NCBI GenBank assembly: GCA_965370365.1
Contig: CBDUSP010000052.1
Span: 1-11,482, forward strand
Source of the DNA: DAIDHZ01 sp965370365
GTDB taxonomy: Bacteria > Chlamydiota > Chlamydiia > Chlamydiales > SM23-39
Reading direction: 5' to 3'
DNA length: 11,482 bases
In this document: positions 5,363 to 11,482 of the stretch, piece after piece
Numbering within the stretch: position 1 is the first letter of the stretch
Layout of the letters: every line of letters begins with the position of its first letter
Program-made: the position numbers and the translations under genes
The notes under the pieces: generated by a model
Seen by the model: the letters and a program-made list of their open reading frames with translations, nothing else
What the model was told of the DNA's origin: nothing
Database searches by the model: none

Positions 5363-7066
5363 TTACTGAGCAGAGTAAGTACTATCTATTGGAGAACGCT
5401 TGTCTGCGTCATAGTCGATATTCGGATTTTTGTTTCGCACTTCTGGCACGGCTTCTGGATTATCTGCCAAATAGACACCGCGATTTCTTTCGTTGACAGA
5501 GACACCTGCTCCAACAACAGTTTTATATAATGCATTGTTAATATGCTGCCTATTTTTCTCTTCTGTTGCATCAGAGTCTCTCGAACTCAGTACAGACTGC
5601 TCTTTCTCATCCGTTTTTTGCGTTATGGCAGAAGACACCGCATAGGTTGCTTCCCACTTTTTAATGACCTCTTCACGAGGCAATCCAGAACGATCCACAA
5701 GAACTCCAGCAATCAGTCTTCCCCAGACTACTTTATTCTGTTTGAAATCTTTGAATATACCTGTTGGTTCTTTCGTGGACACTCTCTCCCAAGCAAAGCT
5801 GGTTTTTGGGGCGTTCGTGCGCGTCCGCCTCTTTCCAGAAACAACCTGTCCTCGAGAAGCTTGTCCAGAAACAGTCTGTCGACCTGGTTCAAAACCAGGT
5901 TTCTCCTCACGATATATGTAATAGCTGATAGAATCCTTCATTCGGGTCAGAGGTTTTATATGTTGTTCTTGACTACCCCTGTTCATTGAGCGAGCCTTTT
6001 TAGTAGGATCAAATGCTTTAAGTGCATTCTCATCAAGAGAACCATTCTTTTCGGCTTGTTTTATTCGACCTTGTACATCGTCAATAGCCTCCTGTATCTC
6101 TACTAATCTTTGTGTTTCTTGACAAAGATTTTTCTCATCTTGCAGTTCGTGTAAAACATTGTTCAGCATCCAAATATCACGCTCAGCCCCTTTTCTTGGA
6201 TCGACTTGTTTAGAAATTATTTCGTTCAGTTGGACGAAGCGTTTTGCCTTGTTTCCTTTGTCTGTTTGTTTGAGACAGCTTTTTGATGCAGACTGCATAG
6301 CCCTGTTCGCTTTCGTTGCCATAAAGTACGACGAAGAAACTTTTCCAAAACCTAGAGTTGATGCTGCGGTGGTTTGATGCCAATCAGTCATAGATCCATC
6401 CCAGAAATGCTTTGCAGACGACCTAAGTGGGGGAGCCGGGTCAGCTGTTGCCGGTATCTGTGAAGAGACAGGAGTGCTGTTAACACGTTGCTGCAGCTCA
6501 ACTTCTTGGATTAAAGCTTTCAAGCGCTCATCCACGCCTTCTTCTTCACTGTCTTTGTTTGCTAGAGAACTCAAAGAGTTCTTTAACTTAACCAACTCAT
6601 CTTTAACTATCGCTTTCAGATCCTTATTGTTTGAAAATCTATCCACGTTACCAGCATGCAGGTATGCCTCTCTCTTAAGTTGGCGAATGTCCATTTCATC
6701 CTTAGGCGTATCAAGCACCCAGAAGGCTCTCCATCGATCCATAAACCAGTGATTTTCTTCAGGAAGAATCTCCTCTACTTGCTTTTGAAAATTAAGGATA
6801 GTCTGCGCCGCTTCTACTGTTTTGTCAGTCGTTTTGACAGAATCTGTCGGGATCTCTGAAGAAACTCTCCCACTAAGACAAGAGAACGTGGCCGTGATCG
6901 AATCCCAAAGTTTCGACAAAGCGTTGCCTATCGAAGAAAAGAAACCTTGAGATTCTTCTTCAGGGGGTCGATTCCCAACAGGGTCTTGCACAATGCTCTG
7001 CGCAGCTTCTTGCTGCTCCAAAGCTTGCGTTTTAACGCTAACAGTAGGCTCGCTAAATGATGACAT
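5363..7066 (-). CDS. Hypothetical protein, candidate type III secreted effector (567 aa)
   Basis: I do not recognise a family. The 567-aa protein has no signal peptide and no clear membrane segment. The first 40 residues are polar and rich in Ser, Gln and Glu, as is common in type III secreted proteins. Residues 45-68 form a predicted amphipathic helix with WDSITATFSCLSGRV, which is matched in the 208-aa neighbour. Residues about 150-195 and 295-345 are charged, helical and likely coiled coil. Residues 389-420 are a basic Gly/Arg-rich patch with an imperfect internal repeat (RQTVSGQ and GQVVSGK) followed by KRRTR. The C-terminal 100 residues are polar and probably disordered. It ends 16 bp from the ychF fragment, facing it, and has its own promoter. 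Location next to sctU and the shared motif suggest an effector; this is inference, not homology. Confidence 0.75.
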   Translation of the reverse strand: MSSFSEPTVSVKTQALEQQEAAQSIVQDPVGNRPPEEESQGFFSSIGNALSKLWDSITATFSCLSGRVSSEIPTDSVKTTDKTVEAAQTILNFQKQVEEILPEENHWFMDRWRAFWVLDTPKDEMDIRQLKREAYLHAGNVDRFSNNKDLKAIVKDELVKLKNSLSSLANKDSEEEGVDERLKALIQEVELQQRVNSTPVSSQIPATADPAPPLRSSAKHFWDGSMTDWHQTTAASTLGFGKVSSSYFMATKANRAMQSASKSCLKQTDKGNKAKRFVQLNEIISKQVDPRKGAERDIWMLNNVLHELQDEKNLCQETQRLVEIQEAIDDVQGRIKQAEKNGSLDENALKAFDPTKKARSMNRGSQEQHIKPLTRMKDSISYYIYREEKPGFEPGRQTVSGQASRGQVVSGKRRTRTNAPKTSFAWERVSTKEPTGIFKDFKQNKVVWGRLIAGVLVDRSGLPREEVIKKWEATYAVSSAITQKTDEKEQSVLSSRDSDATEEKNRQHINNALYKTVVGAGVSVNERNRGVYLADNPEAVPEVRNKNPNIDYDADKRSPIDSTYSAQ

Positions 7067-7104
7067 AATAAAAACCTTATTATATTTATATATTATCTTA
7101 TGTA

Positions 7105-7133
7105 ATTATACCATAAATCGCATAATTAAGCAA
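7105..7133 (-). promoter_or_regulatory. Promoter of the 567-aa gene
   Basis: On the minus strand TTGCTT (7133-7128) is followed by a 17-bp spacer and a perfect TATAAT (7110-7105), a good sigma-70/sigma-66 type promoter in AT-rich DNA. The leader to the ATG at 7066 is about 30 nt. It contains an AAGG Shine-Dalgarno-like element at 7078-7075, 8 nt before the start. The GGTATAAT...GATAATA...AATAAGG pattern recurs upstream of the 208-aa gene. Confidence 0.65.
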
Positions 7134-7191
7134 AAAACACAACAAACTAACACACAAACAGTTACCAGTATTTGTATGACGAGATCTGATA

Positions 7192-7251
7192 CCTTTGCGT
7201 AAATAATTGTAACTCACTGATTATCAATAAATTAACAGTGTCTCGCAAAGG
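7192..7251. repeat. Nested inverted repeat in the spacer between the two effector-like genes
   Basis: CCTTTGCG (7192-7199) is the exact reverse complement of CGCAAAGG (7244-7251). Inside it CACTG (7215-7219) pairs with CAGTG (7236-7240). The spacer 7067-7350 otherwise holds the promoter of the 567-aa gene and no supportable gene. With a long AT-rich loop and no T-run it is not a standard terminator. Function unknown; chance is possible at this arm length. Confidence 0.35.
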
Positions 7252-7350
7252 AGATGATCCCTCGAAATAGGCGATATGATCCTCTTTGAAAGCGCTTCCG
7301 CCTTGAGGAAGGCAGCACACAAGGCATTGAAACTCAAGGAGTTAACCAAT

Positions 7351-7977
7351 CTACTTATCGGCTGAAGAACGGGGCTGTCTTGAAAGAGAACCAACATCTG
7401 CGGGTACCGTTTTCTTGTCTTGTTCAGATCCTTCTTTGGAGCCAACAGAATGATTTGTCAGCTCCCTTTGTCGTCTATGCGCTTCAACGAGAGCATCGTT
7501 CGTACTTTGCCATCTGAAAATAAAGTCTTTCTGCTCATCCGCACAAAGCTTTTGGGCCTCCCCTCCTGTTTTGCGAATCTTTTTGGAGAGAGCTTTTTGC
7601 TCTGCAAGAGTTTTTGTCCTCACTAAATCAACACTCTTGTCCAAGCTCTTCATTTCGTCAAAATATTCATTTAGAGTGCTGTTCTTAGACTGTCTATGTC
7701 GATTTAATAACTCTTTTTTAAGCCCTGCTCGTTGGAGCAATAAAACAGAAATCTCACATTCCAAAGCTTTCTGACTCACTTCGTCCACCTTTCTCGTCGT
7801 CTCAGAAGTAGAAGAAAACCACTTGCAAACACGGTTCTTGAGTGATGAGATTCCGTCAGTAATCGCATTCCAACAATCGGATATCCATTTTGGAATAAGA
7901 CAGGATGATTCTATGCTGTTTTCTACATGAGGAACAGTTCCCCCAGAAGAACTCCTCGATACGCTAAGTGTACTCAT
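7351..7977 (-). CDS. Hypothetical protein, candidate type III secreted effector (208 aa)
   Basis: Not recognised as a member of a named family. The 208-aa product starts MSTLSVSRSSSGGTV, a Ser/Thr-rich N-terminus without a signal peptide, as in many type III effectors. Residues 36-50, WNAITDGISSLKNRV, match WDSITATFSCLSGRV of the 567-aa protein in register (W, I, T, S, L, R, V identical). A second block, TTRKVDEVSQKAL (60-72), matches TTDKTVEAAQTIL there. Residues about 60-175 are charged and helical, probably coiled coil; the last 35 are polar and likely disordered. ATG 7977 has AAGG 7 nt upstream and a TATAAT box further up. It may be a shorter relative of the 567-aa protein sharing only the N-terminal module. 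The effector role is inferred from composition and from its position beside sctU. Confidence 0.75.
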   Translation of the reverse strand: MSTLSVSRSSSGGTVPHVENSIESSCLIPKWISDCWNAITDGISSLKNRVCKWFSSTSETTRKVDEVSQKALECEISVLLLQRAGLKKELLNRHRQSKNSTLNEYFDEMKSLDKSVDLVRTKTLAEQKALSKKIRKTGGEAQKLCADEQKDFIFRWQSTNDALVEAHRRQRELTNHSVGSKEGSEQDKKTVPADVGSLSRQPRSSADK

Positions 7978-8016
7978 TTTTATACCTTATTATCTAATAT
8001 TAATGACTTTATTATA
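7978..8016 (-). promoter_or_regulatory. Promoter and leader of the 208-aa gene
   Basis: On the minus strand a perfect TATAAT (8016-8011) lies 33 nt upstream of the ATG at 7977. The leader contains GATAATAAGG, with AAGG at 7988-7985, 7 nt before the start. A convincing -35 is not visible at 17 bp (TTCTGT at best). The arrangement parallels the leader of the 567-aa gene (GGTATAAT, GATAATA, AATAAGGT), suggesting common origin or co-regulation. Confidence 0.5.
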
Positions 8017-8147
8017 CCGTGTAATATTATAACACAGAACGAGACGTAAAAACAAATACAACAAAAGAGTATATGGATAGAAAATTAGAATAATAAAAAT
8101 AAATTTTTCTCTGGATAAAGTATCTCGACTGCTACAATCTGCCGAAT

Positions 8148-9224
8148 ATGGCAGAAAAAACCGAAAAGGCCACCCCGAAAAAACTCAAAGACGCCCGCAA
8201 GAAGGGTCAGGTTCCAAAAGTCCAGGACTTGCCTGCTGCCTTCACGTTTGTCACATCGATTAGCGCAACACTCATGTTCTTGTCTTACATTATGAGCAAG
8301 ATCGGCCCGTTTACCATTACCATTTTTAGAGCAGCGGCAACGGCTCAAGAAGACTTCGACACCAAAATCCCCGGTTATTTTCTCTCCGCTTTGCACGTCA
8401 TCATGCAATGTAGTTTCCCAATCATGCTTTTTGTCGTTTTTGTTGGGATCATTGTAAGCTTTCTCGTCGTTGGGCCCGTTTTTTCTCTCGAGTCGATGAA
8501 GTTTAACTTTAAAAAACTAAACCCCGTTGAAGGAATCAAGCAAAAGTTCAAACTTAAAACCTTAGTTGAGCTCATTAAGTCCATTACAAAAATCACCGGC
8601 GCCGCAATCATCATTTATTTCATCATCAAAGGAATGCTCACTCAAATCATCTCCTCTGTTTTGCTCCCCGTCATTGGAAGCGCAGGGATCGTTCACGACT
8701 TTCTCATCAAAGCAGCGATTCAAGTGGGATTGTTTTTCTTACTCGTTGCTCTTTTTGACTTGGCATTCCAAAGGAAAAACTTTGCCAAAGAAATGATGAT
8801 GGAAAAATTTGAGATCAAACAAGAATTCAAAGACACTGAAGGAGACCCGCTCATTAAAGGCCAGCGAAAGCAGATACAGAGGGAAATCGCGTATCAAGAA
8901 GGTCCAGCAGCCGCGAAGAAGGCGCGCGTTATTGTCACAAACCCAACCCATATTGCGGTCGCCCTTAAATATAATGCAGAGGAAGAACCCGCCCCTACCA
9001 TCTTAACGATGGGCATGGGCGCCATTGCCGAGAAGATCATTAAAGTCGGCGTCGATAATAATATTCCCATCATGCGAAACGTCGATTTAGCAAGAAATCT
9101 TTACACGAAAGGGAAAATCTCCGATTATGTTCCTGAGGATACCTATGAGGCGGTAGCTGAGATCCTCAAGTGGATCGACTCCCTTGAAAACAACCCAGAT
9201 ATGAATACGGAACTATTTAAATAA
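8148..9224 (+). CDS. sctU: Type III secretion export apparatus switch protein SctU (YscU/CdsU family)
   Basis: SctU is an inner-membrane component of the type III secretion export gate; its self-cleavage switches substrate specificity during needle assembly. The 358-aa product has the normal length. It starts MAEKTEKATPKKLKDARKKGQV, the hallmark N-terminus of this family (split here for length: residues 1-20 and on). Hydrophobic segments lie near residues 29-50, 81-111, 148-175 and 186-207. The cytoplasmic autoprotease domain carries NPTH at 265-268 within VIVTNPTHIAVALKYN, with cleavage expected between N265 and P266. This motif separates it from unrelated permeases. No Shine-Dalgarno sequence precedes the ATG; a TACAAT at 8133-8138 could be a -10 box but lacks a good -35. 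The stop abuts the start of sctV, so they form an operon, as in Chlamydia. Confidence 0.95.
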   Translation: MAEKTEKATPKKLKDARKKGQVPKVQDLPAAFTFVTSISATLMFLSYIMSKIGPFTITIFRAAATAQEDFDTKIPGYFLSALHVIMQCSFPIMLFVVFVGIIVSFLVVGPVFSLESMKFNFKKLNPVEGIKQKFKLKTLVELIKSITKITGAAIIIYFIIKGMLTQIISSVLLPVIGSAGIVHDFLIKAAIQVGLFFLLVALFDLAFQRKNFAKEMMMEKFEIKQEFKDTEGDPLIKGQRKQIQREIAYQEGPAAAKKARVIVTNPTHIAVALKYNAEEEPAPTILTMGMGAIAEKIIKVGVDNNIPIMRNVDLARNLYTKGKISDYVPEDTYEAVAEILKWIDSLENNPDMNTELFK

Positions 9225-11351
9225 GTGAAGTCCTTTTTAGCAAAAGTCTACCAGACTCTCGGTGGAGATAGAGCCCTTTCCCTTATCTCAAGATCCAGCG
9301 ATCTTGTGCTCGCAATCATCATCATCTCCATCATCATGATGCTCATCTTCCCCGTTCCCCCGAGGGTGATCGATGTGCTCATTACAATCAACTTAGCCGT
9401 CTCGATCACGATCATTTTTGTCTCTTTGTACATCCAGAAAGCTGTCCACCTCTCGATTTTCCCCTCTCTGCTTTTGATTACAACCCTCTATCGACTCGGA
9501 GTGAACATCTCCTCCACAAGACAGATTTTGCTTCACCACAATGCTGGACGAATCATCCACGCGTTCGGATCATTTGTGGTGGGAGGTAACTATGTGGTCG
9601 GAGGCGTTATCTTCTTAATCATCACAATTGTGCAGTTTATCGTCGTCACAAAAGGTGCTGAGAGGGTAGCTGAGGTTGCAGCTAGATTTACCTTGGACGC
9701 AATGCCAGGTAAGCAGATGTCCATTGACGCGGACCTTAGAGCCGGCCTCATCGATCAACAACAGGCGCGTCAGCTCCGCCTTGGCCTTTCAAAAGAAAGC
9801 CAACTCTACGGAGCCATGGACGGTGCGATGAAGTTCGTAAAAGGAGATGTCATCGCTGGCATCGTGATCGCCATCATCAACGTCGTTGGGGGCCTCATCA
9901 TCGGGGTCGTGCAACACAACATGACAGCCGGACAAGCCGCTAAAATCTATAGCCTCCTCTCCATTGGTGATGGCCTTGTCTCGCAAATTCCCTCCCTTAT
10001 GATTGCGATTGCGGCAGGTATTGTCACAACCCGCGTCTCTTCTGATAAAAAAGACTCAAACCTTGGAAAAGACATCTCTGAACAGCTCCTTAGCCAACCA
10101 AAAGCCTTGATGATCGCTGGCGTTATCCTCTGTTTAATGGCCCTTATCCCAGCATTCCCTGCATGGCCCTTTTTGGCACTTGGAGGCGCCATTGGAACAA
10201 CGGGTTATGTCTTCTTTAAAAACTCAAAGAAGGCTGCTGCAAAAGCAGCGGCGGGTATCTCTTCTGTAGAAACCGATGTCCCAGGCCACGCCATTTCTGC
10301 AGGGGGCGCTGAGGACTTTGCACTCACACTCCCCGTTGTGCTTGAAATTGGCTCTGACATCTCGCGTTTGGTGCGTAAAGACAAACAAGGCATGACCTTC
10401 ATCGATCAGATGATCCCCAAAATGCGCCACTCTCTCTACCAGGACCTCGGTGTTCGCTTCCCAGGTGTCCACGTAAGAACAGACTCTACCGATTTAGACC
10501 CGGGTGAATACGCAATCCACCTCAATGAAGTTCCAATCATTCGAGGCAAACTCATTTTAAACAGTCTTCTTGTCAACGAGACCGAGGAAGTTCTTAAAAG
10601 ATACAATATTCCTTTCACTGCCACAAAAGCAACAGCTGGCATGCCCGCTCTTTGGGCGGACGAGAGCAAGCGAGAAGTGTTGCAAAAAGCAAACATCCGC
10701 TTTTGGACAGGTCTTGAAGTGATCATCCTCCATCTGTCCAAGTTCTACAAGCAGTACGCAAGCGAATTTATGGGAATCCAAGAAATTAGATCCCTCCTGG
10801 AGTTTGTCGAAAGATCGTTCCCCGATCTTACAAAAGAAGTCACGCGCCTTGTTCCTTTACAAAAGCTAACAGAGATTTTCAGACGGCTTGTGCAAGAACA
10901 GATCTCCGTCAAAGACATTCGCACAATTCTAGAGTCTTTAACTGAATGGGCACAAACTGAAAAAGACACCATCTTGCTCACCGAATATGTCCGCTCCTCA
11001 CTCAAGCGCTATATTAGCTACAAATACTCGCTTGGACAATCCGTTCTGTCTGTCTATCTACTCGATCCAGAAATTGAAGATATGATCCGCGGGGCGATTA
11101 AACAAACCTCTGCAGGGTCGTATCTTGCTCTCGATCCTGACTCTGTGCAGCTCATCTTGCACTCGCTTCGATCGACGATGCAACCAACACCTCCAGGCGG
11201 ACAGCCTCCCGTACTTCTCACCGCAATTGATGTCCGTAGATTCGCAAGAAAGCTTATCGAAGGAGAGTTCCCTGACATTCCCGTCGTTTCCTTTCAAGAA
11301 ATCGTGCCAGAAATCCGAATTCAGCCTTTAGGAAGAGTTCAACTGACGTAA
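9225..11351 (+). CDS. sctV: Type III secretion export gate protein SctV (LcrD/CdsV, FHIPEP family)
   Basis: SctV forms the nonameric ring of the inner-membrane export gate, coupling proton motive force to substrate export and binding chaperone-substrate complexes through its cytoplasmic domain. At 708 aa it has the family's usual length. The N-terminal half is membrane-embedded, with hydrophobic segments around residues 26-47, 50-70, 75-90, 111-143, 205-230, 250-268 and 295-332. The FHIPEP signature RVAEVAARFTLDAMPGKQM is at 147-165. From about residue 355 the large cytoplasmic domain follows and is complete to the natural stop. The start is GTG 9225, directly after the sctU stop with no gap, so translation is probably coupled. 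The type III rather than flagellar assignment rests on the sctU neighbour and the chlamydial context. Confidence 0.95.
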   Translation: MKSFLAKVYQTLGGDRALSLISRSSDLVLAIIIISIIMMLIFPVPPRVIDVLITINLAVSITIIFVSLYIQKAVHLSIFPSLLLITTLYRLGVNISSTRQILLHHNAGRIIHAFGSFVVGGNYVVGGVIFLIITIVQFIVVTKGAERVAEVAARFTLDAMPGKQMSIDADLRAGLIDQQQARQLRLGLSKESQLYGAMDGAMKFVKGDVIAGIVIAIINVVGGLIIGVVQHNMTAGQAAKIYSLLSIGDGLVSQIPSLMIAIAAGIVTTRVSSDKKDSNLGKDISEQLLSQPKALMIAGVILCLMALIPAFPAWPFLALGGAIGTTGYVFFKNSKKAAAKAAAGISSVETDVPGHAISAGGAEDFALTLPVVLEIGSDISRLVRKDKQGMTFIDQMIPKMRHSLYQDLGVRFPGVHVRTDSTDLDPGEYAIHLNEVPIIRGKLILNSLLVNETEEVLKRYNIPFTATKATAGMPALWADESKREVLQKANIRFWTGLEVIILHLSKFYKQYASEFMGIQEIRSLLEFVERSFPDLTKEVTRLVPLQKLTEIFRRLVQEQISVKDIRTILESLTEWAQTEKDTILLTEYVRSSLKRYISYKYSLGQSVLSVYLLDPEIEDMIRGAIKQTSAGSYLALDPDSVQLILHSLRSTMQPTPPGGQPPVLLTAIDVRRFARKLIEGEFPDIPVVSFQEIVPEIRIQPLGRVQLT

Positions 11352-11363
11352 AAGGGCATTTAA

Positions 11364-11396
11364 AAAATTTAACAGGATACGCTTCGCTGCAGGATC
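11364..11396. repeat. 33-bp intergenic direct repeat, copy 1
   Basis: AAAATTTAACAGGAT followed by ACGCTTCGCTGCAGGATC recurs 86 bp downstream with 31 of 33 bases identical by eye. It begins 12 bp after the sctV stop. Both copies could be read on the minus strand as DP(A/V)AKRILLNF, but in different frames, so a shared gene is unlikely. Confidence 0.8.
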
Positions 11397-11449
11397 AGCT
11401 GCAAAAGGAAAGGTAGGAGCAGGGGGCAACCTCATTACAACTCTCCGCT

Positions 11450-11482
11450 AAAATTTAACAGGATCCGCTTCGCTACAGGATC
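11450..11482. repeat. 33-bp intergenic direct repeat, copy 2 (reaches the window edge)
   Basis: Second copy of the repeat at 11364-11396, differing at two positions (GATCC for GATAC, CTACAGG for CTGCAGG). The array may continue beyond the window. The 53 bp between copies show no gene. Confidence 0.8.

Noticed and set aside
5543..5989. 148-codon plus-strand open frame
   Set aside because: Antisense to the 567-aa gene, with no ribosome site and no coherent domain; the minus-strand gene has a good promoter and composition.
7224..7445. 73-codon minus-strand open frame after the 208-aa gene
   Set aside because: It overlaps the end of the 208-aa gene in another frame and has no start signal; the non-overlapping part shows nothing recognisable.
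8108..8138. Strong promoter for sctU at TACAAT 8133-8138
   Set aside because: No acceptable -35 sequence at 16-19 bp; kept only as a weak possibility in the sctU entry.
11364..11482. CRISPR array
   Set aside because: Only two units with a 53-bp gap, mismatches between them and no cas genes; spacing is too long for a typical array.

Overview
The window looks like chromosomal DNA from a member of the Chlamydiae, most likely a chlamydia-related ('environmental') lineage rather than a Chlamydia species. The gene order infB-rbfA-truB-...-ychF-...-sctU-sctV on one strand matches, from memory, the order around infB to cdsU/lcrD in Chlamydia. The deduced SctV (708 aa) and SctU (358 aa) are typical injectisome export-gate proteins. 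The long insertion between ychF and sctU, and the virus-defence type genes in it, argue against the compact Chlamydiaceae genomes. Genus cannot be fixed from the sequence alone.

Layout. Bases 1-2772 hold a tightly packed translation operon: the C-terminal third of infB, then rbfA, truB and ychF, each joined to the next by a short stop/start overlap. Bases 2773-5124 hold an accessory block of two AbiE-type (COG5340/AbiEii) modules arranged tail to tail. Each has an intact AbiEi-like antitoxin/repressor gene starting at what looks like a leaderless, palindrome-covered promoter. Each toxin gene is broken: the left one by a 2-bp frameshift, the right one by loss of everything after about residue 53. 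The block is bounded by a 222-bp direct repeat: the last 73 codons and the stop of ychF are present again, 91% identical, at 5125-5346. This is what is expected when a segment inserts into the 3' end of a conserved gene and brings its own copy of that end.

Bases 5363-7977 hold two minus-strand genes of unrecognised function (567 and 208 aa). Both have Ser-rich N-termini, a shared tryptophan-led helix motif and near-identical leader architecture. Lying directly upstream of type III secretion genes, they are candidate secreted effectors. From 8148 the plus strand carries sctU and sctV, abutting each other, the switch protein and the large export-gate protein of the type III secretion apparatus. 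The last 120 bp are intergenic and contain two copies of a 33-bp repeat.

How it fits together. The outer genes are conserved housekeeping and secretion genes whose ancestral ychF-sctU junction appears to have been opened by about 5.4 kb of accessory DNA. That DNA came in at least two parts: a decaying toxin-antitoxin cassette flanked by ychF ends, and a pair of related effector-like genes. No tRNA, rRNA, CRISPR array, integrase or transposase gene was seen.
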